From Pseudonocardia abyssalis (GTDB taxonomy: Bacteria > Actinomycetota > Actinomycetes > Mycobacteriales > Pseudonocardiaceae), in the NCBI RefSeq assembly GCF_019263705.2, contig NZ_JADQDK010000001.1, positions 3,720,001 through 3,784,000 on the forward strand: 64,000 bases of DNA. Reading direction: 5' to 3'. Below the pieces are notes generated by a model. The model was given only the letters and a program-made list of their open reading frames with translations. It searched no databases and was not told the origin of the DNA. The position numbers and the translations under genes were made by a program. The first letter of the stretch is position 1, and each line of letters starts with the position of its first letter. Below, piece by piece: positions 46,970 to 55,568 of the stretch.

Positions 46970-47660
46970 GGGGCTCCTCGAACGGGGTCTGATCGCCGCC
47001 GCGCAGCACGATGTCGAACCGGTAGGCGAGGGCGAAGTCGGGGCGGGTGGCCTCGAGGTCGAAGGTCGACACCATCCGCCGGCGGGCCTTCTCGTCGGGC
47101 ACCGAGTTGAAGATCGGGTCCTGGGCGAACAGCGGGTCGTCCGGGAAGTACATCTGCGTCACCAGCCGCTGGGTGAACGCCCGCCCGAACAGGGAGAGGT
47201 GGATGTGGGCCGGGCGCCAGGCGTTGCGGTGGTTGCTCCACGGGTACGCACCGGGCTTGATCGTCGTGAAGCTGTAGGAGCCGTCGGACCCCGTCGTCAC
47301 CCGGCCGCCGCCGCTGAAGTTCGGGTCCAGCGGGGCGGGCCAGTCGTCGCGGGCGTGGAGGTAGCGACCGGCGGCGTTGGCCTGCCAGATCTCGACCAGG
47401 CTGTCGGGCACCGCGCGGCCGTCGGAGTCGAGGACCCGCCCGAACACGACGATGCGCTGCCCGATCGGCTCGCCTGCGTGCTGGGTGGTGAGGTCGTGGT
47501 CGGACGGGCCGACGGGTCCGGTGAGCGCCGGGCCGGTGACCTCGGTCAGGCGTTGCCGCAGCACCACCGGCGCGTGCTCCGGGGCGCGCAGCGCGGTGCT
47601 GCGGTACCCGGGCGACAGGAGCGGCGGGTGCGTGCCGTCGGCGGCAGGGCGGTAGGTCAT
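46962..47660 (-). CDS. pcaH: Protocatechuate 3,4-dioxygenase, beta subunit
   Basis: The 232-residue subunit carries the iron site: Tyr in GRYLHARDDWPAPLDPNF, Tyr in GAYPWSNHRNAWRPAHIHLSLFG and both His of the HIH. SLVEIWQANAAGRY and FGRAFTQRLVTQMYFPDDPLF are standard beta-subunit blocks. The Fe(III) enzyme cleaves protocatechuate between its hydroxyls. The start ATG overlaps the pobA stop (TGATG), so pobA, pcaH and pcaG form one coupled operon. Confidence 0.96.
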   Translation of the reverse strand: MTYRPAADGTHPPLLSPGYRSTALRAPEHAPVVLRQRLTEVTGPALTGPVGPSDHDLTTQHAGEPIGQRIVVFGRVLDSDGRAVPDSLVEIWQANAAGRYLHARDDWPAPLDPNFSGGGRVTTGSDGSYSFTTIKPGAYPWSNHRNAWRPAHIHLSLFGRAFTQRLVTQMYFPDDPLFAQDPIFNSVPDEKARRRMVSTFDLEATRPDFALAYRFDIVLRGGDQTPFEEPHA

Positions 47661-48802
47661 CAGACGCTCCCGTGGGGCAGGCCGACGTAGTTCTCGGCGA
47701 AGGTGGTGGCGGCGGCGCGTGAGCTGACGGTCTGGCGCAGCTGGGAGAGCTGCAGGCGTCGGTCGAATCCGTCGGCGTCGGGGTCCGTGTGGAGCATCGA
47801 GGTCATCCACCAGGAGAAGTGCTCCGCGCGCCAGACGCGGCGCAGGCAGGTGTCGGAGTAGGCGTCGATCCCGGCGTCGTCCCCGTCGCGCAGGTGGGAG
47901 CAGAGCGCCTCGGCCAGCACCCGGACGTCGGCGATCGCCAGGTTCATACCCTTCGCACCCGTCGGCGGGACGATGTGCGCGGCGTCGCCGGCGAGGAACA
48001 GCTTCCCGTGCCGCATCGGCTCGGAGACGAAGCTGCGCATGCCCGTGACGCTCTTCTCGATCAGCGGGCCCTCGTTGATCTCGGTGCCGAGGCGCACGTG
48101 CAGCTCGTCCCAGACCTGCGCCTCGGACCAGGAGTCGGCGTCGGTGTCCGGCGGCACCTGCAGGTACAGCCGCGTCACCTCCGGGCTGCGCATCGAGTAG
48201 AGCGCGAACCCGTTCACGTGGTTGGCGTAGACGAGCTCGTGGTGCGTCGGCGCGGCCTTGGCCAGGATCCCGAGCCACGCGAACGGGTACTGCCGGTCGT
48301 ACGCGGCGTGCGGCACGGCCGCGCGGCTGACGCCGTGGAACCCGTCGGCGCCGACGATCACGTCGCACCGGAGCTCACCCCCGTCGAACCGGATGACCGG
48401 GTCGTCGGTGAGACCGTCGAGCACCACGCCCGATACGTCGAACCGGACGTCCCCGCCGTCGGCCAGGCGCCGGGCGATGAGGTCCTTGACGACCTCCTGC
48501 TGCCCGTAGACGACGATCCCACGGCCGGTGAGGTCGGCGAAGTCGATGCGGTGCTGCTCGCCGGCGAAGCGCAGGGAGACGCCCTCGTGGGGCAGGCCCT
48601 CGCGGTCCATCCGTTCTCCGAGGCCGACCTCCCGAAGCAGCTCGACGGTCGGGTGTTCGAGCACCCCGGCCCGTACCCGCTTCTCGACGTACTCGCGGCT
48701 GCGCGCCTCCAGCACGACCGAGTCGATGCCCTGGAGCGCCAGCAGGTGCGACAGGAGCAGACCTGCCGGACCGGCGCCCACGATGCCCACCTGTGTCCGC
48801 AT
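47660..48802 (-). CDS. pobA: 4-hydroxybenzoate 3-monooxygenase
   Basis: The 380-residue flavoprotein hydroxylates 4-hydroxybenzoate to protocatechuate with NAD(P)H and O2. The FAD motifs are VGIVGAGPAGLLLSHLL, VGADGFHGVSR and LFLAGDAAHIVPPTGAKGMN. PobA-specific blocks include EKRVRAGVLEHPTVELL and AWLGILAKAAPTHHELVY. ATG 48802 is chosen over a GTG nine bases upstream. It is the first gene of pobA-pcaHG and is divergent from an IclR regulator; the product of one enzyme is the substrate of the next. Later beta-ketoadipate genes are not in the window. Confidence 0.95.
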   Translation of the reverse strand: MRTQVGIVGAGPAGLLLSHLLALQGIDSVVLEARSREYVEKRVRAGVLEHPTVELLREVGLGERMDREGLPHEGVSLRFAGEQHRIDFADLTGRGIVVYGQQEVVKDLIARRLADGGDVRFDVSGVVLDGLTDDPVIRFDGGELRCDVIVGADGFHGVSRAAVPHAAYDRQYPFAWLGILAKAAPTHHELVYANHVNGFALYSMRSPEVTRLYLQVPPDTDADSWSEAQVWDELHVRLGTEINEGPLIEKSVTGMRSFVSEPMRHGKLFLAGDAAHIVPPTGAKGMNLAIADVRVLAEALCSHLRDGDDAGIDAYSDTCLRRVWRAEHFSWWMTSMLHTDPDADGFDRRLQLSQLRQTVSSRAAATTFAENYVGLPHGSV

Positions 48803-48845
48803 GCCGACCACGGTGACGCACCGCGGCCCGCCCTCTCGACGGGCC

Positions 48846-48860
48846 TTCCGCTGGACGGAA
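48846..48860. promoter_or_regulatory. Candidate IclR-family operator TTCCG-N5-CGGAA
   Basis: A perfect inverted repeat with 5-bp arms and a 5-bp centre lies in the 68-bp pobA/IclR gap, ten bases before the regulator start. The symmetry and length fit IclR-family operators. It probably controls both pobA-pcaHG and the regulator. Confidence 0.6.
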
Positions 48861-48870
48861 GACTGGCCCG

Positions 48871-49608
48871 GTGACGGTCACGGAGCGGGCCCTCGGCGTG
48901 CTGGCGGCGTTCGACGCCTCGCACACCGTGCTCACCCTGACGGAGATCGGCAGGCGGGCCGGGCTGCCGCTGAGCACCGCGCACCGCCTCGTCGGCGAGC
49001 TGACGCAGTGGGGTGCACTGGAGCGCGGTGCCGACGGGCGGTACCGGATCGGGTTGCGGCTGTGGGAGGTCGGCGCGCTCGCGCCGCGGTCGGTGGGGCT
49101 CCGCGAGGCGGCGATGCCGTTCCTGGCCGACCTGCACGAGGTGACCGGCGAGAACGTCCAGCTCGCCGTACTCGACGGCACCGAGGTCGTCTACGTCGAC
49201 CGGATCTCCGGGCGCGCGGCCGTCAACGTGATCACCCGGGTGGGCGGGCGGCTGCCGCTGCACGCGACGGGGGTCGGGCTGGTGCTCCTCGCGCACGCCC
49301 CGCCCGAGCTGCAGGAACAGGTGCTCGCGGCTCCGCTGCGGCGCTACACCGACCGCACGATCTGCTCCCCCACCGAGCTGCGCCGGGTACTCGCCGACGT
49401 CCGGCGCACCGGGGTGGCGGTGAGCGACGGGCAGATCGAGCTCGTCGCGCTGTCGGTGGCGGCGCCGGTGCGCGGGCCACGCGACGACGTCGTCGCGGCG
49501 CTGTCGGTGGTGGTGCCCGCGGCGACGTCGGACGCCCGGTCCTACGTCCCGGTGGTCCGCGCGGCGGCCCGGGGCGCCTCGCGCTCCCTGGCCGCGTCCG
49601 CCCCCTGA
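48871..49608 (+). CDS. IclR family regulator of the 4-hydroxybenzoate operon
   Basis: The 245-residue regulator has an N-terminal winged helix (LTEIGRRAGLPLSTAHRLVGELTQWGALE) and the IclR effector domain from about 75 (ENVQLAVLDGTEVVYVDRI, RLPLHATGVGLVLLAHA, VSDGQIELVALSVAAPV). Its position divergent to pobA suggests a PobR/PcaU-like role, activating or repressing in response to 4-hydroxybenzoate or protocatechuate. The palindrome at 48846-48860 is the probable site. Array B2 begins 9 bp after its stop. Confidence 0.9.
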   Translation: MTVTERALGVLAAFDASHTVLTLTEIGRRAGLPLSTAHRLVGELTQWGALERGADGRYRIGLRLWEVGALAPRSVGLREAAMPFLADLHEVTGENVQLAVLDGTEVVYVDRISGRAAVNVITRVGGRLPLHATGVGLVLLAHAPPELQEQVLAAPLRRYTDRTICSPTELRRVLADVRRTGVAVSDGQIELVALSVAAPVRGPRDDVVAALSVVVPAATSDARSYVPVVRAAARGASRSLAASAP

Positions 49609-49616
49609 CCCCCGGC

Positions 49617-49717
49617 GAGTTTGCCGACCCCGCCCGGCGAGTTTGCCGACCCCGCCCGGGGTCTTGTCCGGAGGCGGTCCGCGAACGGACATCACACCGG
49701 GCGGCGACGGCAAACTC
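49617..49717. repeat. 22-bp-period opposed array B2
   Basis: Forward cores GAGTTTGCCG start at 49617 and 49639, with the variant GTCTTGTCCG in step at 49661. Reverse cores lie at 49686 (degenerate CGGACATCAC) and 49708 (CGGCAAACTC). Both arms step by exactly 22 bp. The array occupies the gap between the IclR gene and the amidase gene, which run in the same direction. Confidence 0.85.
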
Positions 49718-49763
49718 GCGCGGGGTGTTGCGGGGGACGCGTGATGCGGCAACGATCCCGCCG

Positions 49764-50750
49764 ATGGACGTCGTCGAGTTCCGCCCCACCCCCGAGCAGT
49801 ACGCGTGGACCTTCGGCGGCGTCGCGCCGAGCCACCGCATCCGGCCCGGCACCGTGCTCAAGCTGTGGACCGAGGACGCGTTCTCCGGGCGGCTGCAGCG
49901 CACCACGGACATGCCGAGCCAGGTGCTGGACATGACGCAGGTCAACCCGCAGACCGGACCGTTCTTCGTTGAGGGGGCGGAGCCGGGTGACACGCTCGCG
50001 ATCCACATCGTCGACCTGACGCCCGCGCGGGACTGGGCGGCGTCCACGACGATCCCGTTCTTCGGCGCGCTGACCCACCCGTACACGCTGCACGACCCGC
50101 TGCCCGAGCGGACGTGGATCTACCAGCTCGACCGGACCGCCGGGACGATCCGCTACGAGGCGGCGAACCTGCAGCTCGACCTGCCGCTGGAGCCGATGCT
50201 CGGCACCGTCGGGGTGGCGCCGCCCGGGCGCGAGGTGCGGTCGAGCCTGGTTCCCGACACGTTCGGCGGCAACATGGACACCCCGGAGATGAAGGCCGGC
50301 ACCACCTGCTACCTGGGGGTGAACGTCGAGGGCGCCCTGTTCTCCGTCGGTGACGGGCACTACCGCCAGGGCGAGGGCGAGAGCTGCGGCACCGCCGTCG
50401 AGGGCGCGATGGACGTGACCCTGATCGTCGAGCTGATCAAGGGCGGCGCACCGGCGTGGCCCCGCCTGGAGCACGACGACCACTACGCCGTCGTCGGCTC
50501 GGCCCGCCCACTGGAGGACGCGTGGCGCGCGTCGCAGGTCGGGATGGTCGCCTGGCTCGGTGAGCTGTACGGCCTCGACCGGCTCGACGCCTACCAACTC
50601 CTCACCCAGATCGCGCTGTCGCCGCTGGCGAACGTGTGCGACACCAACTACAGCGCGCTCACCAAGATCGAGAAGCGGCTGCTCCCCGCCGCCGCCGCGC
50701 ACGGCGGCATGCACGACCACCTGCGTTCGCTCTCGAGAGGACTGATCTGA
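49764..50750 (+). CDS. Acetamidase/formamidase family protein
   Basis: The 328-residue protein matches the FmdA/AmdA family (EPGDTLAIHIVDL, PFFGALTH, PPGREVRSSLVPDTFGGNMDTPEMKAGTTCYLGVNVEGALFSVGDGHYRQGEGE). The GNMD and DGHxxQGxGE motifs supply the metal and catalytic residues of this family. It hydrolyses short amides to acid and ammonia, but family members differ in substrate. The stop overlaps the next start (TGATG), so it begins the operon amidase, SDR, epoxide hydrolase. Confidence 0.9.
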   Translation: MDVVEFRPTPEQYAWTFGGVAPSHRIRPGTVLKLWTEDAFSGRLQRTTDMPSQVLDMTQVNPQTGPFFVEGAEPGDTLAIHIVDLTPARDWAASTTIPFFGALTHPYTLHDPLPERTWIYQLDRTAGTIRYEAANLQLDLPLEPMLGTVGVAPPGREVRSSLVPDTFGGNMDTPEMKAGTTCYLGVNVEGALFSVGDGHYRQGEGESCGTAVEGAMDVTLIVELIKGGAPAWPRLEHDDHYAVVGSARPLEDAWRASQVGMVAWLGELYGLDRLDAYQLLTQIALSPLANVCDTNYSALTKIEKRLLPAAAAHGGMHDHLRSLSRGLI

Positions 50751-51493
50751 TGGATCTCCAGCTGGCCGGCAAGGTCGCGCTCGTCACGGGCGGGACGAAG
50801 GGCATCGGACGGGCCGTCGTCGAGGCGCTGCTCGCCGAGGGCGCCCAGGTCGCGTTCTGCGCGCGCAACGCCGCCGAGGTCGAGACCGCGGGGGCCGAGC
50901 TCGGCGCCACCGGCACCGCCCTCGACGTCGCCGACGGCGACGCACTCGCCGCCTGGGTGGCCGCCACCGCCGAGCGGTTCGGACGCATCGACGTGGCCGT
51001 CGCGAACGTCAGCGCGCTCGCCATCGGCCCGGGCGAGGACAACTGGAAGGCATCGTTCGACGTCGACCTCATGCACACCGTGCGGCTGTCCGAGGCCGCG
51101 CTGCCGCATCTCACGGAGACGAAGGGGTCGATCGTCGCGATCTCCTCGGTGTCGGGCCGCGAGGTCGACTTCGCCAAGGACGCCTACGGCACCATGAAGG
51201 CCGCGGTGATCCACTACGTCGCCGGGCTGGCGTTCGAGCACGCCGCGGCGGGCGTGCGGGCCAACTGCGTCTCCCCCGGCAACACCTACTTCCCCGGCGG
51301 CGTGTGGGAGGGCATCGAGGGCGGCAACCCCGACCTGTTCGCCACCGCGATGGGCCTCAACCCGACCGGCCGCATGGCCACCGCCGAGGAGATCGCCTAC
51401 GCCGTCACGATGCTCGCGAGCCCGCGCGCGTCGTTCATCACCGGCACCAACCTCGTCGTCGACGGTGCCCTCACCCGCGGGGTCCAGTTCTAA
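50750..51493 (+). CDS. Short-chain dehydrogenase/reductase
   Basis: The 247-residue SDR has TGGTKGIG at the dinucleotide site, LDVADGD, the catalytic Ser in AISSVSGREVDF and Tyr/Lys in YGTMKAA (Y-x-x-x-K). The NAG motif is changed to VANVSALAIG, as in some SDR branches. It is translationally coupled to the amidase gene and lies 2 bp before the epoxide-hydrolase gene. The substrate is unknown; co-transcription suggests a shared catabolic route for a cyclic or aromatic compound. Confidence 0.9.
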   Translation: MDLQLAGKVALVTGGTKGIGRAVVEALLAEGAQVAFCARNAAEVETAGAELGATGTALDVADGDALAAWVAATAERFGRIDVAVANVSALAIGPGEDNWKASFDVDLMHTVRLSEAALPHLTETKGSIVAISSVSGREVDFAKDAYGTMKAAVIHYVAGLAFEHAAAGVRANCVSPGNTYFPGGVWEGIEGGNPDLFATAMGLNPTGRMATAEEIAYAVTMLASPRASFITGTNLVVDGALTRGVQF

Positions 51494-51495
51494 CC

Positions 51496-52629
51496 ATGCG
51501 CGAGTTCCACGTCGACATCCCCCAGGCCGACCTCGACGACCTGCGCGACCGCATCGCCCGCACCCGCTGGCCCGAGGCGTCCACGGTGGACGGGTGGACG
51601 CAGGGCGTGCCGCTGGACTACGCCCGCGAGCTCGTCGAGCACTGGGGCGGCGCCTACGACTGGCGCCGCTGCGAGGCCGAGCTCAACGCGCTGCCGCAGT
51701 TCCGCACGCCGCTCGACGGCGGGGGCGACGACTCCGTCCAGGTCCACTTCCTGCACGTGCGCAGCAGGCACCAGAACGCGATGCCGCTGCTGCTCACGCA
51801 CGGCTGGCCGGGCTCGGTGATCGAGTTCCTGGACGTGATCGACGACCTCGTGGACCCGCCGGACCCCCGCGACGCGTTCCACCTCGTCATCCCCTCGCTG
51901 CCCGGATACGGGTTCAGCGACAAGCCGTCGACGTCGGGGTGGGGCGTGGAGCGCATCGCCACGGCGTGGGCGCAGCTCATGGACCGCCTCGGCTACGACC
52001 GCTACGCGGCGCAGGGCGGCGACTGGGGCTCGATGATCACCTCGGCACTGGGCACCGGGATGCCGGAGTCCGTCATCGGCATCCACATCACGCTGCCGCT
52101 GGCCCAGCGCCCGCCCGACGGGGCGGTGCCGCCGCTGACGAAGGCCGAGGAGGCCGCGCTCACCGACCGGCGCTACTTCGAGACCCACCGCGCCGGCTAC
52201 TCCGCCATCCAGGCCACACGGCCGCAGACGCTGGGCTACGGCCTGCTCGACTCGCCGGTCGCCCAGTGCATGTGGATCGTGGAGAAGTTCTGGGACTGGA
52301 CCGACTCCGCCGGCCCCCCGGAGAACGTCATCCCGCGCGACCGGATGCTCGACGACGTGATGCTCTACTGGCTGACCGGCACCGCGGCGTCCTCGGCGCG
52401 GCTGTACTGGGAGAGCTACAAGCGCCGCAGGCTCGACCCGGTCGAGGTGCCCACCGGCATCACCCTGTTCCCCAAGGAGCTGTGGCGGCTGCCGCGGTCG
52501 TGGCTGGCCCGGCGCTACACCGACATCCGGCACTTCCACCAGCCCGACGTCGGCGGCCACTTCCCCTCGATGGAGCAGCCGGAGATCTTCGTCGACGAGC
52601 TGCGCGCGTTCTTCCGGACGCTGCGCTAG
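51496..52629 (+). CDS. Epoxide hydrolase (EHN-type)
   Basis: The 377-residue protein starts with the epoxide-hydrolase N-terminal domain (VDIPQADLDDLRDRIARTRWPE...DYARELVEHWGGAYDWR) and continues with the alpha/beta hydrolase core: LLLTHGWPGSVIEFL (HGWP oxyanion), GYGFSDKP, the nucleophile in AQGGDWGSMIT and the base His in DVGGHFPSMEQP. It opens epoxides to diols through an ester intermediate. Its stop overlaps the stop of the convergent FIST gene in a shared CTAG (52626-52629). Confidence 0.9.
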   Translation: MREFHVDIPQADLDDLRDRIARTRWPEASTVDGWTQGVPLDYARELVEHWGGAYDWRRCEAELNALPQFRTPLDGGGDDSVQVHFLHVRSRHQNAMPLLLTHGWPGSVIEFLDVIDDLVDPPDPRDAFHLVIPSLPGYGFSDKPSTSGWGVERIATAWAQLMDRLGYDRYAAQGGDWGSMITSALGTGMPESVIGIHITLPLAQRPPDGAVPPLTKAEEAALTDRRYFETHRAGYSAIQATRPQTLGYGLLDSPVAQCMWIVEKFWDWTDSAGPPENVIPRDRMLDDVMLYWLTGTAASSARLYWESYKRRRLDPVEVPTGITLFPKELWRLPRSWLARRYTDIRHFHQPDVGGHFPSMEQPEIFVDELRAFFRTLR

Positions 52630-53795
52630 CGAAAGGTCAGCACCGACGCCGTGAAGCCGTGCAGGTGGTTGCGGCCACCGACCGGCCCGATCTCCCCCGC
52701 GGCGAAGAACCCGGCGACTCCCGCGTCCCCCAGCACGCGACGCAGGAGCGCCGGGTCGTGATCCGCCGTCTCGAACATCGTCGTTCCGCGGCCGTTGCAG
52801 GAGAACAACAGCGCGCCCGCGGCCGGTTCGGTGCCGAGCAGCTCCGCGAGGTCCTCACCCGCACCGGCCGCGTCGCGTACCTGGAACCGCACGGTCTGCC
52901 CCACCTCGACGAGCTCGCCGACCGACACCGCGCCCGCCGTCTCGTCGACGCCGGTGACGCCGCGGATGAGGAAGTCGCCGCGGCCGTGGTCGTCGGCGTA
53001 CTCGTTGATCGCGACGCCCACGTGCAGCCCGCGTCCGACCAGCTCCTGCTCGGCCGGCGGCAGCGCCGACACGATCTCGGCGAGGCGCCGGTAGGCGGGT
53101 GACCCGGCCAGCTCGAGGAGCACGTTGCGATCGGCGCGCGTCACCACCATCGCGGGCCCGATCGGGCGGCACCCCTGGCTGACGACGGTGCGCACGCCCG
53201 CGTCGCCGCCGAGCACCACGCCGACGCCGCCGCGGTCGTGCACCTCGCCGTCGAGGAACATCCGGTTGGCCCCCGGCCCGCCCGGCGCACCGGTCAGCCC
53301 GCCGACGATCGGGAACCCGGGCAGCGCCGCGTTGCCGTGCTGCAGGAAGCCGCCGACCGGGAACGAGTACGGGTCGACGACGAGCGCCGCGACCTTGTCG
53401 TCGGACCGCGCGGTGGGCAGCCCGGCGATCCGCACCCCGCCCTCGGACTGCTCCGCGGTGAGGCGCACCGCACGGACCGTGGCCCCGGGCAGCACCGCCG
53501 CCCAGACCGCGACGGCGGGACCGTGTTCGACCCCACGGCCGTCGCCGATCACTCCGCCGGAGGTGCCTCCGACGCTGGTCCGGGCGCCGGCGAGGGTCAT
53601 CGCCCGCCGCCCGGCCGCCTCCGCGGCGTCACTGCCGAGGCGGCCCGGGGCGACGAAGATCCACACCAGGTCGGGGACGGCTCCGCCGAGCGGGGCGAGG
53701 GCCTGCGCGACGGCGACCTCGGCCGCGCCCTCCAGGTCCGGGCCGACCGCGAGACCGTCCCCGAACCGCCGAGCCGCCTGCGTCATGTCACCCAT
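52626..53795 (-). CDS. FIST domain sensory protein
   Basis: The 389-residue protein contains FIST-N (about 20-215; VPDLVWIFVAPGRLGSD, SVGGTSGGVIGDGRGVE, PIVGGLTGAPGG) and FIST-C (about 220-370; GEDLAELLGTEPAAGALLFSCNGRG, GVAGFFAAGEIGPVGGRNHLHGFTASVLTF). FIST proteins are small-ligand, possibly amino-acid, sensors, usually joined to signalling domains; here FIST stands alone. ATG 53795 is chosen, and a second ATG nine bases in is possible. It follows the ABC operon after a strong hairpin. Confidence 0.88.
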   Translation of the reverse strand: MGDMTQAARRFGDGLAVGPDLEGAAEVAVAQALAPLGGAVPDLVWIFVAPGRLGSDAAEAAGRRAMTLAGARTSVGGTSGGVIGDGRGVEHGPAVAVWAAVLPGATVRAVRLTAEQSEGGVRIAGLPTARSDDKVAALVVDPYSFPVGGFLQHGNAALPGFPIVGGLTGAPGGPGANRMFLDGEVHDRGGVGVVLGGDAGVRTVVSQGCRPIGPAMVVTRADRNVLLELAGSPAYRRLAEIVSALPPAEQELVGRGLHVGVAINEYADDHGRGDFLIRGVTGVDETAGAVSVGELVEVGQTVRFQVRDAAGAGEDLAELLGTEPAAGALLFSCNGRGTTMFETADHDPALLRRVLGDAGVAGFFAAGEIGPVGGRNHLHGFTASVLTFR

Positions 53796-53808
53796 GGTCA
53801 CAGAAGCA

Positions 53809-53843
53809 GGGCCCGTCCACCGTTCCGAGCGACGGACGGGCCC
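53809..53843 (-). terminator. Hairpin after the ABC importer operon
   Basis: GGGCCCGTCC (53809-53818) pairs with GGACGGGCCC (53834-53843) around a 15-base loop, 5 bp beyond the last ABC gene. It separates that operon from the FIST gene on the same strand. Confidence 0.75.
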
Positions 53844-53847
53844 CCGG

Positions 53848-54504
53848 TCACGGGGTCCAGGGTCGCTCCACGCGGTCCGCCCAGACGGCCAGCAGCTCCT
53901 CGTCGTGCGACACCGCCAGCACGCCCGTGCCCCGCTCCGCCTCCGCGGAGACGACGCCGACCAGCGCGGCCGTCGTCGACGCGTCGAGCATCGCGGTCAT
54001 CTCGTCGCACACCAGGTAGCGCGGGCGCAGCACCAGGGCCCGGGCCACGCAGGCCCGCTGCAGCTGCCCGTCGCTCACCTCGTGCGGCCGCCGCCCGCGC
54101 AGCTCCGCGGTGAGCCCGACGCGGCCGTGCAGCTCGGACTCCCACTCCGCGTCGCGCCCGCGGCCGGTGGCGAGCAGCGGCTCGGCGACGATCTCGTCCA
54201 GCGTCAGGCGGGGGTCGGCCGAGAGGCGCGGCTGCTGGAACACCACCCCGATCGCCGTCCGCAGCTCGCGCGGGGCCCGGTAGCGCACGCCGCGGGCCCG
54301 CTGCCCGTCGATCGTGACCGACCCGGCCCACGGGGCCATGAGCAGCGCGAGGACCCGCGCGAGCGTCGACTTCCCGCACCCGCTCGCGCCCGCCAGCCCG
54401 ACGACCTCCCCGGGGACGACGGCGATGTCGACGGAGTCGAGCACCCGCACGCCCCGCCGGTACCCCGCGACGACGCCCTCCGCCCGCAGCCCCGCACCCC
54501 CCAC
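53848..54504 (-). CDS. ABC transporter ATPase, second of the nickel/peptide importer (DppF/NikE-like)
   Basis: The 218-residue ATPase has Walker A GASGCGKST, the Q-loop in GVVFQQPRL, signature VSDGQLQRA (one change from LSGGQ), Walker B YLVCDEMTAMLD and a switch His in VSHDEELL. It is shorter than usual because it lacks the C-terminal oligopeptide-binding segment that its partner has. GTG 54504 opens the fold. A GTG at 54606 overlapping the previous stop is in frame, but the 34 added residues would be translated repeat (array B3), so it is less likely. Confidence 0.82.
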   Translation of the reverse strand: MGGAGLRAEGVVAGYRRGVRVLDSVDIAVVPGEVVGLAGASGCGKSTLARVLALLMAPWAGSVTIDGQRARGVRYRAPRELRTAIGVVFQQPRLSADPRLTLDEIVAEPLLATGRGRDAEWESELHGRVGLTAELRGRRPHEVSDGQLQRACVARALVLRPRYLVCDEMTAMLDASTTAALVGVVSAEAERGTGVLAVSHDEELLAVWADRVERPWTP

Positions 54505-54509
54505 CCTGC

Positions 54510-54591
54510 GAGTTTGCCGATCGCGCCCGCTGTCTTGGCCGATCGCGTCCGCGCCGCACCGGCCAACACTCTGGTCGGGATCGGCAAACTC
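54510..54591. repeat. 22-bp-period opposed array B3, inside the ABC operon
   Basis: Forward cores GAGTTTGCCG (54510) and GTCTTGGCCG (54532) face reverse cores CGGCCAACAC (54560) and CGGCAAACTC (54582). Both arms step by 22 bp, and outer and inner cores mirror each other. It fills the space between the two ATPase genes, so it can form a hairpin in the operon mRNA. Confidence 0.88.
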
Positions 54592-54602
54592 GGCGGAGGG
54601 GG

Positions 54603-55568
54603 TCACGCCGGCACCTCCGCGCACGCGACGGCGCGCTCGCCGCGCCAGATCAGAGTCGGGTCGGGGACGCAGGTGTGCAGGTCGGGGCGTCGGCGGTCGA
54701 AGCCGCAGCCGCCCGGCAGGTCGCTGAGCTCGGGCGGGTGGCCCGGAATCGCGGTGAACCCGCGGTCGGGCAGCGCGCCGAGCAGCCCGCGCGTGTACGG
54801 GTGCCAGGCGTCGGTGAACACGTCCGCGGCCGGCCCGATCTCCACGAGCCTGCTCGCGTACATCACGGCCACGTCGGTGGCGACGCGGCGGGCCGCGCGC
54901 AGGTCGTGGGTGATGAGCAGGACGGCGTGCCCGCGGGCGGCGAGGTCGGCGAGCAGGTCGACGGTGCGGTCGACGAGCGGGCGGTCCAGGCCCGCGGTCG
55001 GCTCGTCGGCGAGCAGGACGGGCGGGTCACCGGCCAGTGCCGCCGCGACTCCGACGCGCTGCGCGGTGCCCCCGGAGAGCTCGTGCGGGTAGCGGTCGAG
55101 CATCTCCCGCGGGAGGCCGACGTCGTCGGCGAGGCGGTGCACGGTGTCCATGCCCTCTCCGGGCTTGAGCGACCGCACGGTCTCCAGGAGCTGGGGGCCG
55201 ACCCGGCGCACGGGTGTCAGATGGGTGGCGGCGGACTGCGGGACGAGCCCGACGCGGCGGCCGCGGACGACGTCGCGCAGGTGGGGCTCGCGGGCGTCGA
55301 GCAGGTCAACACCGTCGAGCTCGACCCGGCCCGCGACCTCGGCGTTCGACGGCAGCAGCCCCATGATCGCGGCGGCGAGCACCGACTTCCCGCACCCGCT
55401 CTCCCCCACCAGTGCGAGCAACCGTCCGGGTCGCAGGTCGAACGTCGCGTCGCTCACCGCGTTCACGACGCTGCCACGCAGGCGGAACCGCACCGTGAGG
55501 GAGTCGAGCCGCAGCTGCGCTGCCGGTGCGCGGAGATCCTCGCCACCTTGTCCGCTCACGGCCCTCAC
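54603..55568 (-). CDS. ABC transporter ATPase, first of the nickel/peptide importer (DppD/NikD-like)
   Basis: The 321-residue ATPase shows Walker A GESGCGKSV, signature LSGGTAQRV, Walker B VLLADEPTAGLD and the switch LITHDLRAAR. The C-terminal segment (YTRGLLGALPDRG, then GCGFDRRRPDLHTCV) is the oligopeptide/nickel-transporter extension found in DppD/OppD proteins, with a Cys pair. GTG 55568 overlaps the permease stop by 4 bp, so the genes are coupled. It pairs with the shorter ATPase downstream. Confidence 0.9.
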   Translation of the reverse strand: MRAVSGQGGEDLRAPAAQLRLDSLTVRFRLRGSVVNAVSDATFDLRPGRLLALVGESGCGKSVLAAAIMGLLPSNAEVAGRVELDGVDLLDAREPHLRDVVRGRRVGLVPQSAATHLTPVRRVGPQLLETVRSLKPGEGMDTVHRLADDVGLPREMLDRYPHELSGGTAQRVGVAAALAGDPPVLLADEPTAGLDRPLVDRTVDLLADLAARGHAVLLITHDLRAARRVATDVAVMYASRLVEIGPAADVFTDAWHPYTRGLLGALPDRGFTAIPGHPPELSDLPGGCGFDRRRPDLHTCVPDPTLIWRGERAVACAEVPA

